Origin: DASRGL01 sp035651115
Lineage (GTDB): Bacteria > Armatimonadota > Chthonomonadetes > Chthonomonadales > Chthonomonadaceae
Direction of reading: 5' to 3'
NCBI GenBank assembly: GCA_035651115.1
Contig: DASRGL010000530.1
Span: forward strand, 1 to 13,488
DNA: 13,488 bases
Shown in pieces: positions 7,265 through 13,488 of the stretch; positions within the stretch are counted from its first letter, which is position 1; each line of letters opens with the position of its first letter. The notes beneath the pieces were generated by a model. The model was not told where the DNA came from and ran no database searches. It saw nothing but the letters and a program-made list of their open reading frames with translations. The position numbers were made by a program, and so were the translations under genes.

Positions 7265-7370
7265 CGCTTTGACAGTAACAGCAGTGAGATCATCCAGACA
7301 AGTGAAAGGGACTTCAGAGCGTGCTAGGGCAGGACCAGCATCACCTCCCGGCAGAGCAAAGGAATGGGCA

Positions 7371-7390
7371 AAAAGCGTCTCTCCGCTTCT
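7371..7390 (-). terminator. possible weak intrinsic terminator after the 82-residue protein gene
   Basis: Reading the minus strand, AGAAGCG, loop GAGAGA, then CGCTTTTT give a stem of about 7 bp (one G-T pair) running into a T-run. It overlaps the TAG stop at 7389-7391. The stem is short and partly AT, so termination would be incomplete at best. Confidence 0.35.
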
Positions 7391-7637
7391 ACTTTTTACG
7401 CATATCCTGTTCGAGATTCGTCGGGTCGGGCGCAGCCGGGCCGGCGACGGGAGGCCCGCCATTGGGCGGAAAATAGGTGCCGGGCGGCGCGGGCGGTTTG
7501 GGCATCGTCGAGGCAGGCGGCGGTCCTTCCTGGCCCGGCTTGGGGGAAAACGCCATTTTCCATCCGAGGACAAGAATGATAAGAACGGCGACGCCCAGTA
7601 GCACGATGACGGCCTTCGGGTCAAGCTGTTTTTTCAT
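7389..7637 (-). CDS. small single-pass membrane protein, proline-rich tail
   Basis: This 82-residue protein has a short basic start (MKKQLDPK), one hydrophobic helix (about residues 9-29, AVIVLLGVAVLIILVLGW), and a Pro/Gly-rich tail containing PPPAS, KPPAPPGTYFPP and PPVAGP. It is probably anchored in the inner membrane with the tail outside. No known family was recognised. It is the first gene of the minus-strand block before the DUF1559 gene, 158 bp away, and an extended -10 promoter lies upstream. The Shine-Dalgarno before ATG 7637 is weak (GTAAGAG). The transmembrane organisation and Lys-rich ends argue that it is a real gene and not a shadow of the opposite strand. Confidence 0.65.
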   Translation of the reverse strand: MKKQLDPKAVIVLLGVAVLIILVLGWKMAFSPKPGQEGPPPASTMPKPPAPPGTYFPPNGGPPVAGPAAPDPTNLEQDMRKK

Positions 7638-7716
7638 CTCTTACGCTGGTGACAGACGCGGCGGCGAGACTGTCACACTCTCCTTACTGCGAGGTTCATC
7701 CGACCGTTGTCCTTTC

Positions 7717-7725
7717 AGTATAACA
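7717..7725 (-). promoter_or_regulatory. extended -10 promoter for the minus-strand block
   Basis: On the minus strand TGTTATACT (7725-7717) is an extended -10 element (TGnTATACT). No clear -35 is visible at 17 bp. Transcription would start near 7710, about 73 nt before ATG 7637, between the AraC gene and the small membrane protein gene. Confidence 0.45.
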
Positions 7726-7809
7726 AGCCCTGGCAGCGGAGGCAGTAGAAAATCCGCGCATAGGGTGTACATTTTGCGTATTTTTTCATCCACCTGGCAG
7801 GAGGCGCGC

Positions 7810-8898
7810 TCAGGTCTCTTCCTGGCGCTGCCGGGCGGCGCGCAGATGGCGTTCCCGAAACTCCAGCGGTGTCATCCCGACGCTCTTTTTGAAGACCCGG
7901 CGAAAATAGGAGGTGTCCGTGATCCCGACGGCGTCACCGACCTGCTGGATCGTCAGTTCGGTAAAATCCGCGTCCGCCAGGAGGCGCTTTGCCGTTTCGA
8001 TGCGGCAGTGGTTAAGGTAGGCGATGACGCTCATGCCGACCTCCGCATGGAACCGGCGGTTCAACTGAGAGGCGGAGAGATGGTGCTGCCGCGCGATCTC
8101 CGGCAGCGTCAGGGGATCGTTGCGATGCAGATGGATGAATCGGCAGACGCCCTGCACAAACGGATTGGCCTCCGGCAGGGGGAGCGTCATCTGCGTAATA
8201 TGTCTGCCGGAGATCACAAGCTGCGATTGCAGGTTGCGCTCGATGCGCAGGAGCAGGCCGAGAGTCAGGCTGCGCACGACAGCCTCATAGTTGTCGCCGC
8301 GCGCGCGCAGTTCCTCGATGATGACCTGAGCGATCGGTTCCAGTTGGCGATCCTCGATGGTCAGCACGCCCTCGCTGGTGTGCGCCCGTCCCTGCGTCTT
8401 GCAGATATGGCAGAACGCGCCGGTAGGGATGGTCAACACCCAGAGGATCTGCGAAGAGGCGTTCTCTATGCCGGGCCGCTCCCAGTGCGGCCAGACGCCG
8501 CTGGTGCGCGCGACGCCCGCCGGAAGCGCCATCAGGGTCCTTTCCGGGACGGCGAGGACTTCGACTTTGGGATCGTGCTGGATGCCGTCGCGCCGGGGCG
8601 GATTGTCGGGGTCGGCTCCGATCAGAAAGTCCGCTTCGCCTTCCAGGATGAAGCTGAGGCCGATGTAGCGCACCGTCTGCATCCGCAGTTCGGGCCACAT
8701 ATAGCCGTGATACGGAGAGTGGGCGCGCGGCACGGGCGGCAGCGGCGGACGCTGCCCCAGGATTTTGACGCCGGGGGGCGCGATGACGGGTGGTTCGGCC
8801 AGCAGCAGGCGCAGCGAAGGCTGCGTACTCAGCCAGGGGATCAGCTTGCGCCGCAGGGCGTGCAGGAGTTGTTTCTGAACGATGTCGGATTCCAACAA
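7810..8898 (-). CDS. AraC/XylS-family transcriptional regulator
   Basis: This 362-residue DNA-binding protein has a C-terminal region (about 258-352) that is a canonical two-HTH AraC domain: LPEIARQHHLSASQLNRRF as helix-turn-helix 1 and IQQVGDAVGITDTSYFRRVF as helix-turn-helix 2, then GMTPLEFRE. Residues 1-250 form a sensor domain of probable cupin-like type with many aromatics and His/Pro (for example HGYMWPELR). The ligand is unknown; a sugar is common in the family. TTG at 8898 is chosen as start because AAGGAG lies six bases upstream; the longer TTG at 8919 would place that Shine-Dalgarno inside the gene. It is divergent from the epimerase gene and precedes the minus-strand block, so it may regulate either. 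Confidence 0.88.
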   Translation of the reverse strand: MLESDIVQKQLLHALRRKLIPWLSTQPSLRLLLAEPPVIAPPGVKILGQRPPLPPVPRAHSPYHGYMWPELRMQTVRYIGLSFILEGEADFLIGADPDNPPRRDGIQHDPKVEVLAVPERTLMALPAGVARTSGVWPHWERPGIENASSQILWVLTIPTGAFCHICKTQGRAHTSEGVLTIEDRQLEPIAQVIIEELRARGDNYEAVVRSLTLGLLLRIERNLQSQLVISGRHITQMTLPLPEANPFVQGVCRFIHLHRNDPLTLPEIARQHHLSASQLNRRFHAEVGMSVIAYLNHCRIETAKRLLADADFTELTIQQVGDAVGITDTSYFRRVFKKSVGMTPLEFRERHLRAARQRQEET

Positions 8899-8913
8899 AA
8901 GAGGCTCCTTCGC

Positions 8914-8942
8914 TTGCAAATCGGTCTCTCACCCTCTACAAT
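8914..8942 (+). promoter_or_regulatory. sigma70-type promoter of the epimerase gene
   Basis: TTGCAA (8914-8919) and TACAAT (8937-8942) are separated by exactly 17 bp. Transcription would start near 8949, about 40 nt before ATG 8990. Confidence 0.65.
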
Positions 8943-8956
8943 AGGACGATACGCAA
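8914..8956. promoter_or_regulatory. candidate symmetric operator in the divergent intergenic region
   Basis: TTGCAAATCG (8914-8923) and CGATACGCAA (8947-8956) are inverted half-sites of the form TTGCnnnTCG / CGAnnnGCAA. The left half overlaps the -35 and the right half covers the predicted start point of the epimerase promoter, a layout suited to repression. The cognate regulator is unknown; the adjacent AraC protein is one candidate. Confidence 0.35.
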
Positions 8957-8989
8957 AAAGAGATGCGAAGAGCAGTGAGGAGGCAAGCG

Positions 8990-9982
8990 ATGCGAGTGCT
9001 GATTATCGGCGGGACCGGGTTTCTGTCCTCGGCGCTGGTCGAGGCGGCGGTAGCGGAAGGGCATGACGTGACGATACTGACGCGGGGGCAGCGTCCCGTC
9101 GAGGTTCCCTCTGCCGTGCGACGCCTGACGGCGGACAGACAGGACGAGGCCGCGTTTCGCGCGGCGGTCGGAGGGCAGCGATTCGATGCGGTGCTGGATG
9201 CCATCTGCTATACGCCGCAGCACGCCCAGCAGAATATAGAGGTGTTCGCCGGGCAGGTCGGACGCCTGGTGATGATCTCGACCGATTTTGTCTACACGGT
9301 CGGGCCGCGCCCGCTGCCGATCCCGGAGGAGACGCCGCGCGACGCCCCGACCGACTATGGCCGCAACAAGGCGGCGGCGGAAGATCGGCTTCTGGCGGCG
9401 AACGACCGGCTGCCGGTCACGATCCTGCGCCCGCCGCATGTCATCGGCGCGGGCGGGCTGTTCGGAACCGGATCGCTGCAAGGGCGCGACGCGGCGCTTC
9501 CGGCACGGCTGCGTCGGGGCGAGCCGATCCTCCTTCTGGATGGCGGCGCGCTGCTCATTCAGCCGGTAGATCGGGCCGACATCGCGGCGGCCAGCCTGGC
9601 CGTTCTCAAGGCTCCGGCGACTGCCGGGCAGGCGTACAATATGGCCGGGCCGCAGGCCGTGCCGACGCGCCGCTACTATGAGATCATCGCCGACATCCTG
9701 GGCGTGGAACTGCGCGTGGCGTGCCTGCCTTCCGAGGTCTATCTGGCGGCCTACCCGGAGCGCGTCTCGTTCGCTCGCCATCGGGTCTATTCCCACGACA
9801 AGCTGTTCCGCGACGCGGGCTTTCGCCCTGCCCGCCCGCTGGAAGCGAGCCTGCGCGAGATGTGGGCCTGGCTGGAAGCCAACCCGCCCGCCGGAGCCGA
9901 CGCCCCGGCGACCGAGACCGAGAAGGCGCTGCTGGCCCTGCTCGCCGAGCGCGACGCTCGCGCCCTCGAACTGCTGCGGTAA
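8990..9982 (+). CDS. NAD-dependent epimerase/dehydratase (extended SDR family)
   Basis: This 330-residue cytoplasmic protein has an N-terminal Rossmann fold with GGTGFLSS (7-14, the extended-SDR GxxGxxG-like nucleotide motif). A ST pair in MISTDFVYT (95-103) and YGRNK (123-127) supply the Ser/Thr-Tyr-Lys catalytic triad. NMAGPQAVPTRRYYEII and the C-terminal substrate domain recall the isoflavone-reductase/CSP41-like branch of NAD-dependent epimerases. Sugar-nucleotide epimerisation or dehydration is typical of the family, but the substrate cannot be read. ATG at 8990 is preferred over the in-frame ATG at 8963 because GAGGAGG lies about six bases upstream and the Rossmann strand starts immediately. 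It is convergent with the SGNH esterase gene, with only 45 bp between the stops. Confidence 0.87.
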   Translation: MRVLIIGGTGFLSSALVEAAVAEGHDVTILTRGQRPVEVPSAVRRLTADRQDEAAFRAAVGGQRFDAVLDAICYTPQHAQQNIEVFAGQVGRLVMISTDFVYTVGPRPLPIPEETPRDAPTDYGRNKAAAEDRLLAANDRLPVTILRPPHVIGAGGLFGTGSLQGRDAALPARLRRGEPILLLDGGALLIQPVDRADIAAASLAVLKAPATAGQAYNMAGPQAVPTRRYYEIIADILGVELRVACLPSEVYLAAYPERVSFARHRVYSHDKLFRDAGFRPARPLEASLREMWAWLEANPPAGADAPATETEKALLALLAERDARALELLR

Positions 9983-10027
9983 GCGCGCTGCCGAAACGGT
10001 ACAAAACGCTCAGGGGCAATAGCGCGT

Positions 10028-11149
10028 CTATCTGCCGGAAGCTTGAGGAGACGCCTTCGCCAGCACAGCGCGCAGCGCCGGGGCCATCGCTTCGGCCATA
10101 CGCATCATGCCCAGATCGCTCGGATGGCTGCCGTCTACCGTAGCCTCCTCGTCCGCGCCGAGCAGGTGTGCGCCGTCGAGCAGGTAGAGGCCCGTCACGC
10201 CCTCGGCCTGAAGGCGCTTCACGGCCTGCTCCTGAACCCGCGAGGCGGGCGTGGGATGCCGTTCGGGACGGATGCTGGACTGCGCCACGAAGAGGATCGG
10301 CGTGTTAGGCCTGGCCCTGCGCACGGTCTGCGCAAGGCCCGTCACGCGCCGGGCGATCTCGTCTTCCGGCAGCGCGGCCATATTCGCCAGGCAGTCAATG
10401 ACGAACAGTTGCGGGTCGAGTTCGGCCAGCAGCGCCGCCATCTCCGGTTCCATCCTGCCGGAGCCGGAGAAGCCCAGGTTGATAACGGGCTGATCGAGCC
10501 TCCGTCCGAGAATCGCCGTGTACGCCATACCGGGCCGCGAGGCGCAGCCGCCCTGCGTGATGGAGGTTCCATAAAACACGATGGGGCGGCTTCTGGCGGC
10601 GGGGCGGGGAGTCGCTTTCTGGATATGCGCGCCCGGCGTGATGCCGATCTCCAGGCTGCGCACGCCGTTATAGAGCGGCAGATAGAGCAGGTATTCGCGC
10701 ATCTGGCCGGGATCGCCGCCGACGGCGAAGGAGGCCCGGTTCTCCGGCGTTGTCCCCGGGCGCCCGTTCTGCACGAATCGCCAGGAACCATCTGCCGCCC
10801 TGCGATAGAGGTCTACGCCGCTTACGCCGGTCGAGGGCATGTGCGGCAGGGCCAGTTCCGCGCCGGTCACGATCCAGTGGACGGCGATCTCGCGGGAATC
10901 GGTCTGGAAGCGCACCGCCATCCCCGCCGAGTCTTTGCTCAGTCCCCAGACATCCTCCGGCGCTTTGCCTTTGGCGTGGGTGGGCAGGCGGTCGAAGAAG
11001 GCTTCCGTGTCGGCCCAGCCCTTGCCTTCCAGGTCGAACTCGGCGGGATTGTGCCACTCCTCTTCGGCAGAGGCGGCGAGCGCGCCCATCAGCAGGGGCA
11101 GCGCAAACAGCAGCGCGCAAAAGAAAACTGGCTGCGGATATGTCGTCAT
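10028..11149 (-). CDS. secreted SGNH/GDSL hydrolase with GxDLY N-terminal domain
   Basis: This 373-residue protein has an N-terminal signal peptide (hydrophobic core FFCALLFALPLLMGALAA, cleavage near ASAEE), so it is exported. A beta-sandwich N-terminal domain carries GVDLY (111-115), the signature of the GxDLY module that precedes this esterase type. The SGNH catalytic domain follows: block I GTSITQGG with nucleophile Ser196, block II GFSGSG (226-231), block III DCLANM with Asn256, and block V DGSHPSD with Asp339 and His342. All catalytic residues are present. Such enzymes remove acyl (often acetyl) groups from carbohydrates; the substrate is inferred only from family. ATG at 11149 has GAAGGGA upstream. 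A 24-bp-stem hairpin repeat lies in its leader. Confidence 0.88.
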   Translation of the reverse strand: MTTYPQPVFFCALLFALPLLMGALAASAEEEWHNPAEFDLEGKGWADTEAFFDRLPTHAKGKAPEDVWGLSKDSAGMAVRFQTDSREIAVHWIVTGAELALPHMPSTGVSGVDLYRRAADGSWRFVQNGRPGTTPENRASFAVGGDPGQMREYLLYLPLYNGVRSLEIGITPGAHIQKATPRPAARSRPIVFYGTSITQGGCASRPGMAYTAILGRRLDQPVINLGFSGSGRMEPEMAALLAELDPQLFVIDCLANMAALPEDEIARRVTGLAQTVRRARPNTPILFVAQSSIRPERHPTPASRVQEQAVKRLQAEGVTGLYLLDGAHLLGADEEATVDGSHPSDLGMMRMAEAMAPALRAVLAKASPQASGR

Positions 11150-11169
11150 GAAGTTTTTCCCTTCGTAGT

Positions 11170-11225
11170 GGCTCCCCTCCCTAGCCCTCCCCCTGTTTTT
11201 GGGGGGAGGGCTAGGGAGGGGGGCC
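11170..11225. repeat. long GC-rich inverted repeat (24-bp stem, 8-nt loop)
   Basis: Arms 11170-11193 and 11202-11225 pair over 24 bp with a single G-T wobble. The core is CCCCTCCCTAGCCCTCCCCC and its complement, around a T-rich loop. It lies between the decayed beta-sandwich gene and the start of the SGNH esterase gene. No U-run follows on either strand, so it is more likely a dispersed REP-like element or mRNA-processing hairpin than an intrinsic terminator. Confidence 0.85.
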
Positions 11226-11237
11226 AATGCCGCCAAC

Positions 11238-11640
11238 TTAGCGGCCTTTTGTAAGCTCGATATGGCTGAGCGGATACCACCCGTCGTCCGCCCTGCCGGT
11301 GATCGCCAGGCGGACTGCCGGCTGCTGCGTCTGCGGGCCTACGACGCCGAGGGCGACCTGATAGCGTCCGGGCGGCAGGTCGGCGGGCAGAGAGAATGTC
11401 TCCGTCAGGGCGCGCTTACCGGGCAGCCAGCCCTTGATAGAGGCTTTGCCGGGCAGGAAGACGCCGGAATCGCCGCCCTCGCGGGTCAGCCGACAGTCAC
11501 CGCCTCGCTTATGCCGTTCTGGGAATATTCGCCGCGCAGAGCGTGCATCCCTTGTTGTGACGAGGGCTTTCTGCGCGGCCGCCAGAGAGGAATTCCCGGT
11601 CGTCCAGGCGAAATGGGCAGGGTCGCAGAAGATAAACCGT
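11238..11640 (-). pseudogene. decayed 3' end of a beta-sandwich/DUF4832-like protein gene
   Basis: No intact gene occupies 11226-11669, but the minus strand retains protein-like stretches. Nearest the 3' end, LTREGGDSGVFLPGK, GWLPGKRALTETFSLPADL, PPGRYQVALGVV, PAVRLAI and DDGWYPLSHIELTKGR end at TAA 11238-11240. They resemble the C-terminal beta-sandwich (LPADLPPGxYxLALG pattern) of DUF4832-type or related carbohydrate-associated proteins. Farther upstream FIFCDPAHFAWTTGNSSL appears in the same frame. Between them the protein-like reading GMHALRGEYSQNGISEAV is in a different frame, suggesting at least two frameshifts. No start is visible and the 5' side is replaced by the aldehyde dehydrogenase gene. 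It may once have preceded the SGNH gene in an operon. Family assignment is tentative. Confidence 0.5.
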
Positions 11641-11669
11641 CTCTTCCTTCCGCATCTCTGGAGAACTCT

Positions 11670-13061
11670 ATGCCCGCTTTGCAGCAGACTATCTCTCCGA
11701 TAGATGGTCGTATCTATGTCGAGCGTCCTCTTGCCTCGCCGGAACAGATCGCGCAGGCGCTCTCAAAGGCCCGCGCCGCTCAGTCCATATGGAAGCACGT
11801 TCCCGTTGCGGAGCGCGCTGCCCTCTGTCGGCAGGCTATTGAGTACCTGCTGGCCCGCAAGGACGCGCTGGGAACCGAACTGACCTACCAGATGGGACGG
11901 CCCATCCGCTACACACCTCGTGAGATCGAACGGATGGCGGAACGCGCCGCCTACATGAGCGAGATCGCGGAAGCCTCTCTTGCCGATATTGTTCTGGAAC
12001 CCCTGGAAGGCTTTCAGAGGTTCATACGGCGCGAGCCTCTGGGCGTCGTCTTCGCGATCTCGCCCTGGAACTATCCCTATCTCACCGCCGTGAGCCTCGT
12101 CGTCCCGGCACTGCTGGCGGGCAACACCGTCCTCCTCAAGCACTCCCCGCAGACCCCGCTCTGCGCGGAGCGGATGGTCGAGGCGTTCGCCGCTGTAGGC
12201 GTGCCGGAAGGCGTGTTTCAGTACCTGCACCTGAGCGTGGACGATACGCAGCGGATCATCGAGCATGGGGACATTGATTTCGTGGCGTTTACCGGTTCGG
12301 TTGCCGTCGGGAGGGCGGTGCAGCGCGCCGCCAGGGAACGTTTCCTGGGGGTCGGACTGGAGTTGGGGGGAAAAGACCCTGCCTATGTCCGCCCGGATGC
12401 CGATAGGACGCACGCCATCGAAAATCTGGTGGATGGGGCCTTCTTCAACTCCGGTCAGTCCTGCTGCGCCATCGAGCGCATCTATGTCCACGAAGAGGTC
12501 TATGACGCCTTTGTGGAAGAGGCGGTCGCTCTGACGCGCCGGTACGTTCTGGACGACCCTCGGAAACCGGAGACCACCCTCGGCCCGATGGTGCGAACCG
12601 GCGCCGCCGATTTCGTGCGCAAGCAGATCGCGGAGGCGGTGCGGCAGGGCGCGCGGGCGCTGATCGAGGAGAGCGAGTTCCCCCGCTCCCGACCGGGAAC
12701 TCCCTACCTGGCCCCGCAGATTCTGGTAGATGTGGATCACTCCATGTCGGTGATGCGTGAGGAGAGTTTCGGCCCGGTGGTGGGCATCATGAAAGTGCGA
12801 TCCGACGAAGAGGCGATAGAGCGGATGAATGACAGCCCCTTCGGGCTGACCGCTGCGATCTGGACTTCGGACACGGAGGCGGCGCTGCGGATCGGGGAGC
12901 GCGTGGAGGTCGGCACCTGGTTCATGAACCGGTGCGACTATCTGGACCCGGGGCTGGCGTGGACAGGCGTGAAGCAGTCGGGACGCGGCTGTACGCTCTC
13001 GCGCATAGGCTACGAACATCTGACGCGACCCAAATCCTTCCATCTGCGCACGAGAATATAA
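11670..13061 (+). CDS. NAD(P)+-dependent aldehyde dehydrogenase
   Basis: This 463-residue cytoplasmic enzyme is close to the usual ALDH length (about 460-500). It should oxidise an aldehyde to the acid with NAD(P)+. Visible motifs in order are SPWNYP with catalytic Asn134, LLKHS with cofactor-binding Lys157, FTGS (207-210), the general-base motif ELGGKDP with Glu231, NSGQSCCA with nucleophile Cys265, and EESFGPVV (364-371). The C-terminus (NRCDYLDPGLAWTGVKQSG) is characteristic of a distinct ALDH branch, but the substrate cannot be fixed. The ATG at 11670 has TGGAGA seven bases upstream and starts at the family N-terminus; the frame stays open to 11199, but that part is only the shadow of the decayed minus-strand gene. 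No neighbour is clearly functionally linked. Confidence 0.92.
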   Translation: MPALQQTISPIDGRIYVERPLASPEQIAQALSKARAAQSIWKHVPVAERAALCRQAIEYLLARKDALGTELTYQMGRPIRYTPREIERMAERAAYMSEIAEASLADIVLEPLEGFQRFIRREPLGVVFAISPWNYPYLTAVSLVVPALLAGNTVLLKHSPQTPLCAERMVEAFAAVGVPEGVFQYLHLSVDDTQRIIEHGDIDFVAFTGSVAVGRAVQRAARERFLGVGLELGGKDPAYVRPDADRTHAIENLVDGAFFNSGQSCCAIERIYVHEEVYDAFVEEAVALTRRYVLDDPRKPETTLGPMVRTGAADFVRKQIAEAVRQGARALIEESEFPRSRPGTPYLAPQILVDVDHSMSVMREESFGPVVGIMKVRSDEEAIERMNDSPFGLTAAIWTSDTEAALRIGERVEVGTWFMNRCDYLDPGLAWTGVKQSGRGCTLSRIGYEHLTRPKSFHLRTRI

Positions 13062-13488
13062 GGCTCGGCTGTCTGTCCTGCTGGTATACTGTAATCGGCG
13101 GCAGTGCAAAAGGCGAGATACCGTGACACAGGAGAAAATAGCAGAGCGCGGAGAGCGCGGGACGCGGGCGCTGCGCCACCTTGCGCGCGTCCCAGGCGTC
13201 GCCCCAGGGATAGCGGCGTCCGTCCGTGCCGCGCGCCGCCTTCTCCCACTCCTCTTCGGTCGGCAGACGCTTTCCCGCCCAGGCCGCGTATGCTGCCGCC
13301 TGATCGTAGGTGATATGTGTCGCAGGCCGATTCTCCTGTCCGCGAGGAACCGGGTAGGACGGATCGAATTGATGAAACTCCGCGCGGGTCACTTCGAGTC
13401 TATCTATGTAGAAGGAGGGGACATAGACGCGGCGCGGCGGTTTCACGTCATCGTCTGCATCGTCATCGTCCGTGCCGATCTGACAGAA
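12922..13488 (-). pseudogene. formylglycine-generating-enzyme (SUMF1/FGE-sulfatase) family protein, C-terminally truncated and partial
   Basis: The frame enters from beyond the window end. It begins CQIGTDDDDADDD, then VKPPRRVYVPSFYIDRLEVT, a classic FGE-domain opening. HITYDQAAAYAAWAGKRLPTEEEWEKAARG and RRYPWGDAWDARK follow. Family similarity stops near 13177. The rest of the domain (PNxFGLYDMxGNVWEW region and active-site end) is missing, and the frame merely continues to a stop at 12922 inside the antisense of the aldehyde dehydrogenase gene. The family includes sulfatase-activating enzymes and many nonheme-iron or protein-modification relatives; the specific role is unknown. The truncation is probably a rearrangement. 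The GTG near 13446 is not the true start, because similarity extends upstream of it. Confidence 0.7.
13082..13090 (+). promoter_or_regulatory. extended -10 promoter-like element after the aldehyde dehydrogenase gene
   Basis: TGGTATACT matches TGnTATAAT with one mismatch, 20 bp past the ALDH stop, and points to the right. A GTG at 13123 with AAAAGGCGAG upstream follows it. The reading frame from that GTG soon enters the antisense of the FGE fragment, so any gene it once served appears lost at the 13177 junction. No -35 is visible. Confidence 0.3.

Noticed and set aside
7477..9066. 529-residue + strand open frame
   Set aside because: It is a shadow of the AraC gene (HTH motifs are on the minus strand) and runs into the epimerase gene in a different frame.
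9983..10027. Possible bidirectional terminator between convergent genes
   Set aside because: CGCGCT and AGCGCG could pair, but the loop is over 30 nt and there is no T-run on either strand.
10043..11254. 403-residue + strand open frame
   Set aside because: It is antisense to the SGNH hydrolase, which has all four catalytic blocks.
11763..13109. 448-residue - strand open frame
   Set aside because: It is antisense to the aldehyde dehydrogenase, which is complete with Asn134, Glu231 and Cys265.
1..13488. CRISPR array, tRNA, rRNA or transposase gene
   Set aside because: No regularly spaced direct repeats, no cloverleaf-like segment and no transposase-like protein were seen in either strand.

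Overview
This is a high-G+C bacterial chromosomal segment, probably from the phylum Armatimonadota. That placement is an inference. It rests mainly on the stand-alone DUF1559 pseudopilin-like protein, whose N-terminus (FTLIELLVVIAIIAIL, then FPVFAQAREKAR) and H-X9-DG motif are typical of that phylum, and on two members of the DUF6785/DUF6784 polytopic membrane family. Nothing in the window (no rRNA, no housekeeping marker) fixes the species.

Layout. Positions 1-270 hold the 3' end of a DUF6784-type membrane gene on the + strand. Positions 358-1201 (-) hold a small DUF457/YdjM-like membrane protein behind a near-consensus promoter, followed by the broken start of a D12-class DNA adenine methylase. 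Positions 1282-7637 (-) form a one-directional block. In transcription order it encodes a small membrane-anchored proline-rich protein, the DUF1559 pseudopilin, a two-domain cytoplasmic protein with a NodB-like deacetylase fold, a secreted alpha/alpha-barrel protein and a full-length DUF6785/DUF6784 membrane protein. The deacetylase-like and alpha/alpha-barrel genes overlap by 4 bp (ATGA). That pair is bracketed by two copies of an imperfect palindromic repeat of about 100 bp.

At 7810-9982 an AraC-family regulator (-) is divergent from an SDR-type NAD-dependent epimerase/dehydratase (+), with a symmetric candidate operator around the epimerase promoter. A secreted SGNH/GDSL esterase of the GxDLY type (10028-11149, -) is convergent to the epimerase. 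Upstream of it lie a 24-bp-stem hairpin repeat and the decayed 3' end of a beta-sandwich protein gene. An aldehyde dehydrogenase (11670-13061, +) follows. The window closes on a formylglycine-generating-enzyme (SUMF1/FGE-sulfatase) gene on the - strand that is cut off in the middle of its domain.

Taken together, the intact genes suggest carbohydrate or glycan handling: a secreted toroid protein, a deacetylase-fold protein, a transporter-like membrane protein, an acyl esterase, a sugar-nucleotide-type epimerase and an AraC regulator. No substrate can be read from the sequence. The most unusual features are structural: the palindromic repeats bracketing the coupled gene pair (one repeat supplies a stop codon), the second hairpin repeat family, and three broken genes at operon boundaries. 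These suggest repeated small rearrangements.
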